Assembly (NCBI RefSeq): GCF_000768065.1
Contig: NZ_JRKM01000001.1
Location: 3,392,001 to 3,456,000 of the forward strand
DNA length: 64,000 bases
Direction of reading: 5' to 3'
From: Aquabacterium sp. NJ1
GTDB taxonomy: Bacteria; Pseudomonadota; Gammaproteobacteria; Burkholderiales; Burkholderiaceae_C
The notes below the pieces were generated by a model. That model did no database searches, was not told where the DNA came from, and worked only from the letters and a program-made list of their open reading frames with translations. A program made the position numbers and the translations under genes. Of the stretch, positions 56,955 through 64,000 are shown piece by piece; position 1 is the stretch's first letter; every line of letters starts with the position of its first letter.

Positions 56955-57341
56955 TCAAGCGGTATCGTGGCAGACCGCCTCGATGTTGTGCCCGTCAGGG
57001 TCCAGCACAAAAGCGCCGTAGTAATTGGGGTGGTAGTGCGGTCGCAAGCCGGGGCCGCCATTGTCTCGGCCGCCCGCTGCCATCGCGGCGCGGTAGAACG
57101 CGTCAACCAGTTGGCGGGAAGCCACCCTGAATGCGATGTGAACAGGCGGCTGGTTGGGCTGGCCTGCGCTGATCCAGAAATCCGGCTTCGGTGGTTCACC
57201 AAAGCCCGCGACATCGGTGTGGCCGGTGACCGAAGCCGGCAGGGCCATCAGCAATTGGTAGCCAATGGCGCCCAGGGCAGCCAGGTAGAAATGTTTGCTG
57301 CGCTCGATGTCGCTGACGACAACGCCGGTGTGATCGATCAT
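56955..57341 (-). CDS. VOC-family (glyoxalase-like) protein
   Basis: A 128-residue vicinal-oxygen-chelate protein. The fold is shown by MIDHTGVVVSDIERSKHFYLAAL (His5 metal ligand region) and the end LRPHYHPNYYGAFVLDPDGHNIEAVCH. In the middle PPVHIAFRVASRQLVDAFYRAAMAAGG is the second metal-strand. Metal-dependent lyase, dioxygenase or resistance roles are possible. It resembles the N-terminal half of the next upstream protein (57395-58381), including PGLRPHYH and DPDG blocks, so the two are a local duplication. Confidence 0.85.
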   Translation of the reverse strand: MIDHTGVVVSDIERSKHFYLAALGAIGYQLLMALPASVTGHTDVAGFGEPPKPDFWISAGQPNQPPVHIAFRVASRQLVDAFYRAAMAAGGRDNGGPGLRPHYHPNYYGAFVLDPDGHNIEAVCHDTA

Positions 57342-57394
57342 GGCTTGCCTTCCCGAATGTCGATGCGCGCCAAGGTGGCATCGTTCAGGTCATT

Positions 57395-58381
57395 TTATGG
57401 TGAGCCCGTCGGGTGGCGGGGCGTGTTAGCCGCGGTGTCACATGCGCTTGCCTGCCTCAGGCCTTCAAGGATTTTTGCGGAGGCGTCGATGACCAGCCTG
57501 GTCCGAGCCAAGTCATCAAGGTGAATGGGGGAGCCCAGTAACGGTATGGTGATCGACGCTTCCTCAATCAGCCGGGCGTTCATCGTGATCAAGGTTTCAC
57601 GGAGTGCATCGTCGGCATGGTGTGCCCGGTCTGAGGTGTTGACCACGGCAACGGGTTTATTGACAAACGGCTCATGGCTGACCAGCCAGTCCAACGCATT
57701 CTTCATCGCACCCGTGATGCCATGCGCATATTCCGGGCTGGCAATGAGCAGGGCATCGGCTTGGGCAACCAGGGTGCGCCACTGCGCAGCCTGCGCTGGT
57801 GGCGTGCCATCCAGGTCAGGGTTGAAGATGGGCAGCAGGGCCAAGTCTTCGTAGGCAGTGACCTGAACGTCACTGGGCATTGATTGCGCCACAGCGCGCA
57901 AGAACGCCGTGTTGATGGACGCGGCACGCACGCTGCCAGAGACGCTCAGGATGCGCATGGTGCCGGTTTTGGCGGGTGCCGGGCAGGGTGGCTCGGGCTT
58001 GTGGCACGCCACGCAGACCTTGTTGCCGTCGGGATCTCGAAAGTACGCGCCGTAATAGTGCGCGTGATAGTGGGGCCTCAGGCCCGGTGGCCCTTCGCAG
58101 CGGCCGCCCATTGCCAAGGCGGTTTGGTAGGCCGCGCGAACCATCTCGCGATGGGCCGCGGTGAAAGCCACCATCTGGCCATTGCCGGGGTCATGGGGCT
58201 CGCCATTGAAGGGTTTGCAGATCACGAAGTAGGGGCGTGTGCCGCCCGCGCTGTGCCAGCCCGCCCAGGGTTTGTCGGGTTCACAAAATCGCTGTTCGAT
58301 GTGGAGTTGGCTCAGGACCTGGCTGTAGAAAGCCAGCGCCCGCTCAAAGTCGCTGACGCTCACAAAGATGTGTGAGAACAC
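57395..58381 (-). CDS. VOC domain fused to NADPH-dependent FMN reductase
   Basis: One 328-residue frame with two complete domains. Residues 1-128 are a VOC module (FSHIFVSVSDFERALAFYSQVL; PGLRPHYHAHYYGAYFRDPDGNKVCVACH). After a short Pro-rich linker (EPPCPAPAKTGT), residues 142-about 310 are an NADPH-dependent FMN reductase: MRILSVSGSVRAASINTAFL (phosphate loop), LLIASPEYAHGITGAMKNALDWL (about 212). No stop or frameshift lies between. The GTG at 58381 is the only plausible start in the conserved frame; the Met at 142 could restart the reductase alone. The fusion suggests reduced flavin or a quinol is passed to the VOC site, or that the two act on one compound. Confidence 0.85.
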   Translation of the reverse strand: MFSHIFVSVSDFERALAFYSQVLSQLHIEQRFCEPDKPWAGWHSAGGTRPYFVICKPFNGEPHDPGNGQMVAFTAAHREMVRAAYQTALAMGGRCEGPPGLRPHYHAHYYGAYFRDPDGNKVCVACHKPEPPCPAPAKTGTMRILSVSGSVRAASINTAFLRAVAQSMPSDVQVTAYEDLALLPIFNPDLDGTPPAQAAQWRTLVAQADALLIASPEYAHGITGAMKNALDWLVSHEPFVNKPVAVVNTSDRAHHADDALRETLITMNARLIEEASITIPLLGSPIHLDDLARTRLVIDASAKILEGLRQASACDTAANTPRHPTGSP

Positions 58382-58440
58382 TTCAGGCCTCCTGGATTGA
58401 ATGTGGCCTGAATCTTACGGTGACAGGGGCGCCGCTCGGG

Positions 58441-59061
58441 CTAACTGCCCTGGTTCATCAGCTCGAAGATTTCCACGGCACTGATGCGGCGGCATTGCTC
58501 GCGGTCGTGGATGTCGCTGGTGTCGAAGAAATAGGCGTATTGCAGGTAGACCTCGGCCTGTTGTTCAACGATTTCCCAGGCCCGGCACGATGCAGGGTCG
58601 GAGATCTCGTCACGCATGGCATCGCGTTCGGGTTTGGTGGCCAGGTACTCGGCCAGGGCCTCTCGCGTGCGGTGGTAGTGCACGCGGTCGGGCAGCGGCA
58701 GGCCACTGCTCATGTAGCCGCAGCACATCATCTGTTCCAGGTCGTCGTAGACCTTGGCGCGGTCCGCCATCTCCTGGGCGCGCCGCTTGGCGTTGTCGTG
58801 CTCGAAAAGCTGTTGCCACTCGGGCGTGCCCTTGGTGTGCAGGGCATCTTCGGCCATCTGCAGGAACTGCGCCTGCCGGATCCGCATCTCCTGCGCCAGC
58901 ACGCCGGGGGTCTGGTTGGAGGGGGTGTTGGGCACCTCCACGCGCTCACCGTTGTCCAGGTACTGGTAGACCAGAAAGGGCGACTGTGCCGCGTCCTCAC
59001 CCGCGGGCATGGCCAGCTTGTGGGGGCGTGTCTTGTCGATGCTGTCGGCGCGTGTCATCAC
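58441..59061 (-). CDS. Hypothetical protein, no recognised domain
   Basis: A 206-residue soluble, charged protein. Helix-rich by eye: LAQEMRIRQAQFLQMAEDALHT (about residues 54-75), EMADRAKVYDDLEQMMCCGYMSSG (two adjacent Cys at about 112-113), YHRTREALAEYLATKPERDAMRDE and the end CRAWEIVEQQAEVYLQYAYFF. No signal peptide or membrane segment. Codon use matches the neighbours, and no better frame exists on either strand, so I accept it. I do not recognise a family. The start may be a GTG at 59061 or the ATG one codon later. Confidence 0.6.
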   Translation of the reverse strand: MMTRADSIDKTRPHKLAMPAGEDAAQSPFLVYQYLDNGERVEVPNTPSNQTPGVLAQEMRIRQAQFLQMAEDALHTKGTPEWQQLFEHDNAKRRAQEMADRAKVYDDLEQMMCCGYMSSGLPLPDRVHYHRTREALAEYLATKPERDAMRDEISDPASCRAWEIVEQQAEVYLQYAYFFDTSDIHDREQCRRISAVEIFELMNQGS

Positions 59062-59125
59062 AGTGAGGCTTGGGGACCAGTTCGGTCCAGCCCAAGCTTA
59101 GTTGAGCTGGACCTGGCTGTGAGGA

Positions 59126-59146
59126 GGCCCGGCGCATGGCCGGGCC
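59126..59146. terminator. GC-rich hairpin between the MFS gene and the hypothetical gene
   Basis: GGCCCGGC and GCCGGGCC form a perfect eight-base stem with loop GCATG in the 135-base gap after the MFS stop. No T run, so termination efficiency is uncertain. Confidence 0.4.
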
Positions 59147-59196
59147 ACAACCGTGCAAATTGAACGGCCTTGCCCGTTGATCTCGGTCGCGTACGC

Positions 59197-60528
59197 TCAG
59201 TCGCGCACGGCCGACAGGCTCTTGTTGACGCGCAGGGCCAGCAAGGTGGCCACGGCACCGGTCATCATGTAGACGCTCACGGCGAGCAGACCAAAGTGCA
59301 TGGACAGCCCCAGCGCGATCAGCGGGGCAAACGCGGCGCCCAGCAGCCAGGCCAGGTCCGCCGTCAGGGCCGCGCCTGTGTAGCGGAACTTGGGCAGGAA
59401 GTTGGAGGTCACCGAGCCCGCGGACTGGCCGTACGACAGCCCCAGGAGCACGAAGCCGATCAGGATGAAGGCGTCCTGCCCGATGGCGCCGCCGTCGATC
59501 AGCCAGGGGGTCACCACACTGAAGGCCGCGATCGCGATGGCCAGCGTGCCCAGCGTGCGACGGCGTCCGATCTTGTCGGCCATGATGCCCGAGAGCGGCA
59601 TGGCGATGGCACACAGCACGGCGCCCACCAGCTCGATGGACAGGAAGCGGCCAATGGCCTGACTGGCGTGCAGGGCCACCCAGGACAGTGGGAACACCGT
59701 CACCAGGTGGAAGAGGGCGTAGCTGGCCAGGGCGGCGAATGCGCCGATCACCACATTGAGGCCCTGTTCCTGGAACAGCTCCTTGGGGTTGCAGGGGTCC
59801 AGCTCGTGGGCGTCCAGCTCGCGTTCGTATTCATGGGTCACGACCAGCCGCAGCCGCGCAAACAGGCCGACCACGTTGATGGTGAAGGCCGTGAAGAAGG
59901 GGAAGCGCCAGCCCCAGCTCAGGAAGTCCTCGGTGGACAGGCTGCCCCACAGGTAGGCAAACAGCCCGCTGGCCAGGATGAAGCCCAGCGGCGCGCCCAG
60001 CTGGCCCAGCATCGCGTACCAGCCCCGTCGGCTTTCCGGCGCGTTGAGCGCCATCAGCGAGGGCAGGCCGTCCCAGGAGGCGCCCAGCGCCAGGCCCTGG
60101 CCGATGCGGCACAGCGTCAGCATCGAGATGGCGACCCAGGCGCCGGATGTTTCGCTGCCTGGCAGCAGGGCCATGCCCACGGTGGAGCTGCCCAGCAGGA
60201 AGAGGGCGGCCGTCAGCTTGGTGCTGCGCCCCCATTGCTGCTGGATGGCCATGCCCACCAGGGTGCCGATGGGGCGCACGACGAAGGCCAGCGCCAGCAG
60301 CGTGAAGGCGAACAAGGTGCCTTGCAATCGGTCAACGAAGGGAAAGAAGAGCGCCGGGAAGACCAGCACGGACGCGATGCCGTAGACGAAGAAGTCGAAA
60401 TACTCGGATGCCCGTCCGATCACCACGCCCACCGCAATGTCGCCCGGCGCGACAGAAAGCGATTCGATGGGGGGCGCTTCAGGAGCATTTTTCATGATGT
60501 GAATTGCATGGGTGCCTGCAGTACTCAT
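59197..60528 (-). CDS. MFS transporter, metabolite:H+ symporter-like
   Basis: A 443-residue inner-membrane transporter with about 12 hydrophobic helices. The N-terminal block GRASEYFDFFVYGIASVLVFP is typical of the MHS (metabolite:H+ symporter) family, as are FVVRPIGTLVGMAIQQQWGRSTKL, the second repeat SGIMADKIGRRRTLG (conserved cytoplasmic loop) and a large central loop. Substrates of this group include citrate, shikimate, osmolytes and aromatic acids; specificity cannot be read. I start at the ATG at 60528, with AGGAGA upstream; the frame runs 18 codons further. It is divergent from cyoA across 114 bases with a strong palindrome in between. Confidence 0.88.
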   Translation of the reverse strand: MSTAGTHAIHIMKNAPEAPPIESLSVAPGDIAVGVVIGRASEYFDFFVYGIASVLVFPALFFPFVDRLQGTLFAFTLLALAFVVRPIGTLVGMAIQQQWGRSTKLTAALFLLGSSTVGMALLPGSETSGAWVAISMLTLCRIGQGLALGASWDGLPSLMALNAPESRRGWYAMLGQLGAPLGFILASGLFAYLWGSLSTEDFLSWGWRFPFFTAFTINVVGLFARLRLVVTHEYERELDAHELDPCNPKELFQEQGLNVVIGAFAALASYALFHLVTVFPLSWVALHASQAIGRFLSIELVGAVLCAIAMPLSGIMADKIGRRRTLGTLAIAIAAFSVVTPWLIDGGAIGQDAFILIGFVLLGLSYGQSAGSVTSNFLPKFRYTGAALTADLAWLLGAAFAPLIALGLSMHFGLLAVSVYMMTGAVATLLALRVNKSLSAVRD

Positions 60529-60546
60529 ATCGGTGGTCTCCTGGTG

Positions 60547-60567
60547 CATTGGACAAAATGTCCAATG
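60547..60567. promoter_or_regulatory. Nine-base perfect inverted repeat in the MFS-cyoA divergent promoter
   Basis: CATTGGACA (60547-60555) and TGTCCAATG (60559-60567) are exact inverted copies around AAA. The repeat lies 18 bases before the MFS start and about 75 before cyoA. It has the shape of a dimeric repressor operator. A looser TTGAT-N8-ATCAA pair follows at 60569-60586. Confidence 0.7.
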
Positions 60568-60642
60568 GTTGATCCACCTCAATCAAGATACATTCGGGCC
60601 CGCTGCACAACTCTCGTTTTCCCGCCCGCGCGGGTAACCCTG

Positions 60643-61737
60643 ATGTACCCTTCCCGTCCGTCCCGTCGACCCTTGGCCCTTCTGGGGCTCCTGGGCGCCA
60701 CAGCCGCGCTGTCCGGCTGCAACTTCGTCGTGATGAAGCCACATGGCGACATCGCCCGGCAACAGGCTGACCTCATCGTCACCTCGACCCTGCTGATGCT
60801 GCTGATCATCGTTCCGGTGATCGTGCTGACGCTGTTTTTTGCCTGGCGGTATCGCGCTTCCAACACGTCTGCCACGTACACGCCCGATTGGGATCACTCC
60901 ACCCGTCTGGAATTGATGATCTGGGGCGCGCCGCTGCTGATCATCATCGCCCTGGGTGCGATCACCTGGATCAGCACGCACAAGCTCGACCCCTACCGCC
61001 CGCTGGACCGCATCGACGCCGAGCGCGCCGTACCGGCTGACGTCAAACCCCTGGTGGTGGAAGTGGTGGCCCTGGACTGGAAGTGGCTGTTCATCTACCC
61101 CGAGCAGGGCATTGCCACCCTCAACGAGCTGGCCGCCCCGGTTGACCGCCCCATCCAGTTCAAGATCACCGGCTCCAGCGTGATGAACGCGTTCTACATC
61201 CCCGAGCTGGCCGGCATGATCTACGCCATGCCCGGCATGGAGACCAAGCTGCACGCCGTGATCAACAAGCCCGGTGTCTACCAGGGCATGTCGGCCAACT
61301 ACAGTGGCGGCGGCTTCTCGGACATGCGCTTCAAGTTCCATGGCTTGTCCAACGAGGACTTCGAGCGCTGGGTCGCCAGCAACAAGGCTGAAGGCCAGCC
61401 CCTGGACCGCGCCGGCTTCCTGAAGCTGGAGCAGCCCAGCTCGCGTGATGGGGTGCGCCGTTACGCCAGCGTGGACGCCGCCTTGTATGACGCCATCCTC
61501 AACCGTTGCGTGGACGCCAGCAAGATGTGCCTCAACCAGATGGCGGCCATTGATGCACGGGGTGGTCTGGGCAAGGGCAGCGTGAGCGGCCTGACCAAGC
61601 AAACCTGGCGCACGGCCGACGGCATGCAGGAGCGCATCGTGGTGGCGGCGCAGTGCACGCCGGTCAACACACGCGGCACTGCCACCTTGGCCTCTTCCGT
61701 GATGGCACCTGCCCGCACGGAAATCGCCCAGCCCTGA
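60643..61737 (+). CDS. cyoA: Cytochrome bo3 ubiquinol oxidase subunit II
   Basis: A 364-residue lipoprotein subunit of the bo3-type quinol oxidase. Lipobox ALSGC near residue 26, then two membrane helices (IVTSTLLMLLIIVPVIVLTLFFAWRY; LELMIWGAPLLIIIALGAITW) and a periplasmic cupredoxin domain (VEVVALDWKWLFIYPEQGIATLNELAAP...). The domain lacks the Cys/His CuA ligands of cytochrome c oxidases, so the complex takes electrons from ubiquinol. The long C-terminal extension (about 110 residues) is normal for CyoA. Start ATG at 60643; the frame runs upstream antisense to the MFS gene and that part is a shadow. First gene of cyoABC. Confidence 0.96.
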   Translation: MYPSRPSRRPLALLGLLGATAALSGCNFVVMKPHGDIARQQADLIVTSTLLMLLIIVPVIVLTLFFAWRYRASNTSATYTPDWDHSTRLELMIWGAPLLIIIALGAITWISTHKLDPYRPLDRIDAERAVPADVKPLVVEVVALDWKWLFIYPEQGIATLNELAAPVDRPIQFKITGSSVMNAFYIPELAGMIYAMPGMETKLHAVINKPGVYQGMSANYSGGGFSDMRFKFHGLSNEDFERWVASNKAEGQPLDRAGFLKLEQPSSRDGVRRYASVDAALYDAILNRCVDASKMCLNQMAAIDARGGLGKGSVSGLTKQTWRTADGMQERIVVAAQCTPVNTRGTATLASSVMAPARTEIAQP

Positions 61738-61794
61738 ACTGAATCCCGCGCGGCCCTTTGAAGGGTTGCGCTTCACGCTCTTGCGAGATCGAAG

Positions 61795-63795
61795 ATGTCC
61801 CCCGAACTCAGCCAATTGATCTTCGGACGCCTCAGTCTGGAGGCCATTCCGTACCACGAGCCCATCCTGGTTGCCACCTTCGCCGCTGTGGCCCTGGGTG
61901 GCCTGGGCGTGCTGGCCCTGCTCACCAAGTTCCGCCTGTGGGGCCCGCTGTGGCGCGACTGGATCTGCAGCATCGACCACAAGAAGATCGGCATCATGTA
62001 CATCGTGATGGGCCTGATCATGCTGCTGCGTGGTTTCGCCGATGCGGTGATGATGCGCGCCCAGCAGGCCATGGCCTTTGGTGACAACGCCGGCTTCCTG
62101 CCGCCGCACCACTTTGATCAGGTCTTCACCGCCCACGGCGTGATCATGATCTTCTTCGTGGCCATGCCCCTGGTCACGGGTTTCATGAACTACGTGGTGC
62201 CGCTGCAGATCGGTGCGCGCGACGTGGCCTTCCCCTTCCTGAACAACTTCAGCTTCTGGATGACGGCCGGTGGCGGCATCCTGGTGATGGTGTCGCTGTT
62301 CATTGGTGAATTCGCCAAGACCGGCTGGCTGGCCTACCCGCCGCTGTCGGGCCTGATGCAATCGCCTGACGTGGGGGTGGACTACTACCTCTGGTCACTG
62401 CAGATCGCGGGTATCGGGACGACGCTCTCAGGTATCAACCTGATCGCCACCATCATCAAGATGCGCGCGCCCGGCATGACCATGATGAAGATGCCTGTCT
62501 TCACCTGGACCTCGCTGTGCACCAACGTGCTGATCGTGGCCTCCTTCCCCGTGCTGGCCGCCACCCTGGCGCTGCTGACGGCTGACCGCTACCTGGGCAC
62601 CAACTTCTTCACCAACGACATGGGCGGCAACCCCATGCTGTACGTGAACCTGATCTGGATCTGGGGCCACCCCGAGGTCTACATCCTGGTGCTGCCCGTG
62701 TTCGGCATCTTCTCTGAAGTGGTCTCCACCTTCAGCGGCAAGAAGCTGTTCGGTTATGCCTCCATGGTCTATGCCACGGTCGTGATCACGATCCTGTCCT
62801 ACCTGGTGTGGCTGCACCACTTCTTCACCATGGGTTCGGGCGCGAGCGTGAACTCCTTCTTCGGCATCACGACGATGATCATTTCGATCCCGACGGGCGC
62901 CAAGATCTTCAACTGGCTGTTCACGATGTACCGTGGCCGCATCAAGTTCGAAGTGCCCATGCTGTGGACGGTGGGCTTCATGATCACCTTCGTGGTGGGT
63001 GGCATGACCGGCGTGTTGCTGGCCGTGCCGGCCGCCGACTTCGTGCTGCACAACAGCCTGTTCCTGATCGCGCACTTCCACAACGTGATCATTGGTGGCG
63101 TGGTGTTCGGCCTGTTTGCCGGCATCAACTTCTGGTTCCCCAAGGCCTTCGGTTATCGCCTGGATGCCTTCTGGGGCAAGGTCTCCTTCTGGTGCTGGTT
63201 CATCGGCTTCTGGGTGGCCTTCACCCCGCTGTATGTGCTGGGCCTGATGGGCGTGACCCGCCGCATGAACCACTTCGATGACCCCTCGCTGCAGATCTGG
63301 TTCCAGATCGCTGCTGTGGGCGCGGGCATCGTGGCACTGGGCATTGGCGCCTTTGGCGTGCAGCTGCTGGTCAGCTACCTCAAGCGCGACCAGCTGCGTG
63401 ACGAAACCGGTGACATCTGGGGTGGCCGCACCCTGGAGTGGTCGACCGCTTCGCCCCCGCCCGACTACAACTTCGCGTTCACGCCCATCGTGCATGACAA
63501 CGATGCCTGGCATGACATGAAGCAACGTGGCGCCAAGCAACCGATGGTCGGCTTCAAGTCCATCCACATGCCCAAGAACACGGCCTCCGGCTTTGTGATC
63601 GCGATGCTGGCCACCGGCACGGGCTTCGCGCTGATCTGGCACATGTGGTTGTTTGCCGGCCTGGGCTTCGTCGCCACCATCGCCGCCGCGATCGTGCACA
63701 CCTTCAACTACGACCGTGATTTCTATATCCCGGCCGATGAAGTGGCCCGCTCCGAGCAAGCTCGTGCAGGCAGCTCGATGGCCTCGGCGGCCTGA
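61795..63795 (+). CDS. cyoB: Cytochrome bo3 ubiquinol oxidase subunit I
   Basis: A 666-residue heme-copper oxidase subunit carrying heme b, heme o3 and CuB, and pumping protons. Visible ligands: His in [15 protein letters not shown] (heme b, about residue 116), His and cross-linked Tyr in [14 protein letters not shown] (about 289-297), the His pair in WLHHFFTMG (about 341) and both His in [13 protein letters not shown] (heme o3 and heme b, about 425-427). Length and spacing agree with E. coli CyoB. It starts 57 bases after cyoA. Confidence 0.97.
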   Translation: MSPELSQLIFGRLSLEAIPYHEPILVATFAAVALGGLGVLALLTKFRLWGPLWRDWICSIDHKKIGIMYIVMGLIMLLRGFADAVMMRAQQAMAFGDNAGFLPPHHFDQVFTAHGVIMIFFVAMPLVTGFMNYVVPLQIGARDVAFPFLNNFSFWMTAGGGILVMVSLFIGEFAKTGWLAYPPLSGLMQSPDVGVDYYLWSLQIAGIGTTLSGINLIATIIKMRAPGMTMMKMPVFTWTSLCTNVLIVASFPVLAATLALLTADRYLGTNFFTNDMGGNPMLYVNLIWIWGHPEVYILVLPVFGIFSEVVSTFSGKKLFGYASMVYATVVITILSYLVWLHHFFTMGSGASVNSFFGITTMIISIPTGAKIFNWLFTMYRGRIKFEVPMLWTVGFMITFVVGGMTGVLLAVPAADFVLHNSLFLIAHFHNVIIGGVVFGLFAGINFWFPKAFGYRLDAFWGKVSFWCWFIGFWVAFTPLYVLGLMGVTRRMNHFDDPSLQIWFQIAAVGAGIVALGIGAFGVQLLVSYLKRDQLRDETGDIWGGRTLEWSTASPPPDYNFAFTPIVHDNDAWHDMKQRGAKQPMVGFKSIHMPKNTASGFVIAMLATGTGFALIWHMWLFAGLGFVATIAAAIVHTFNYDRDFYIPADEVARSEQARAGSSMASAA

Positions 63796-63821
63796 TCGAA
63801 CAAGGTAGTAAACACAACACC

Positions 63822-64000
63822 ATGGCTATCGCATCTACGCATGTAAACGGGGCGCCGGTCTTCTACGACAACGGCGACCACCACCCTCAGCAAGGCACGC
63901 TCCTGGGCTTCTGGCTCTACCTGATGAGCGACTGCCTGATGTTCGCGGTGCTGTTCGCCGTGTACGCCGTGCTGGGTCACAGCTACGCGGCCGGCCCCTC
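63822..64000 (+). CDS. cyoC: Cytochrome bo3 ubiquinol oxidase subunit III (partial)
   Basis: The first 59 codons are in the window; the gene runs off the right edge. After a short polar leader comes GTLLGFWLYLMSDCLMFAVLFAVYAVLGHSYA cut at the edge, the first helices of CyoC. The preceding genes cyoA and cyoB and the 26-base gap confirm the operon. The start is the ATG at 63822. Confidence 0.92.
   Translation, partial: MAIASTHVNGAPVFYDNGDHHPQQGTLLGFWLYLMSDCLMFAVLFAVYAVLGHSYAAGP

Noticed and set aside
59170..60642. N-terminal extension of cyoA to an 855-residue protein
   Set aside because: The first 491 codons are antisense to the MFS gene and look like a shadow; the lipoprotein signal of CyoA begins at 60643.
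60583..62361. Minus-strand 592-codon frame across cyoA and cyoB
   Set aside because: Spans two real genes and the gap between them with no motif of its own.

Overview
The window is high-GC DNA from a betaproteobacterium. Gene content points to Burkholderiales: a tandem-length UvrA paralogue, intracellular PhaZ-type PHA depolymerase, PrpE, a cyoABC quinol oxidase, a MidA-like methyltransferase and traces of PEP-CTERM sorting signals. An Aquabacterium/Rubrivivax/Leptothrix-like relative is my guess; the sequence alone does not settle the genus. I saw no rRNA, tRNA or CRISPR array.

Layout. 1-7.6 kb: the start of a PLP-dependent decarboxylase, a GGDEF diguanylate cyclase and a 2038-residue double UvrA. 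7.6-31.2 kb is mostly core: a chemoreceptor, a stress/phosphoesterase operon, a GST divergent from phaZ, prpE, lpxC, a MidA-like methyltransferase, a pteridine-reductase-like SDR with folB, ttcA, and the amino-sugar genes glmU and glmS with a J-domain protein and an Lrp-type regulator between them.

31.2-38.6 kb is the most unusual part. Twenty-four bases after the glmS stop, at the classical attTn7 position, the sequence begins TGT, and ten bases from there come two tandem 16-base repeats, 20 bases apart, that resemble TnsB-binding sites of a Tn7-type right end. Behind them lies lower-GC DNA with one enormous gene (2226 residues): an N-terminal transglutaminase-like motif, a DUF4011-like region, a split superfamily 1 helicase, a Vsr/DUF559-like nuclease and a DUF3320-like tail. 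This is the architecture of single-gene helicase-nuclease anti-phage proteins. No transposase and no second transposon end are visible.

38.6-45 kb is patchwork: an aldo/keto reductase divergent from an AraC regulator, an orphan protein with an F-box-like N-terminus, a PEP-CTERM gene remnant abutting a 5'-truncated Gre-like gene, a YdeI-family protein and an exported protein with one CxxCH motif.

45-52.7 kb looks like an aromatic-compound catabolic locus. A flavin hydroxylase, an MDR oxidoreductase, a fumarylacetoacetate-hydrolase-family protein and an extradiol dioxygenase are transcribed leftward. A TetR regulator and an acyl-CoA synthetase are transcribed rightward. Two near-identical TGAC-N6-GTCA operators lie in the divergent promoter.

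52.8-64 kb: a YceI protein, a PF10118-type protein, a MerR-controlled flavodoxin/DUF2938 operon with a textbook 19-base-spacer promoter, two VOC genes (one fused to an FMN reductase), an MFS transporter, and the start of the cyoABC terminal oxidase operon, which runs off the right edge.
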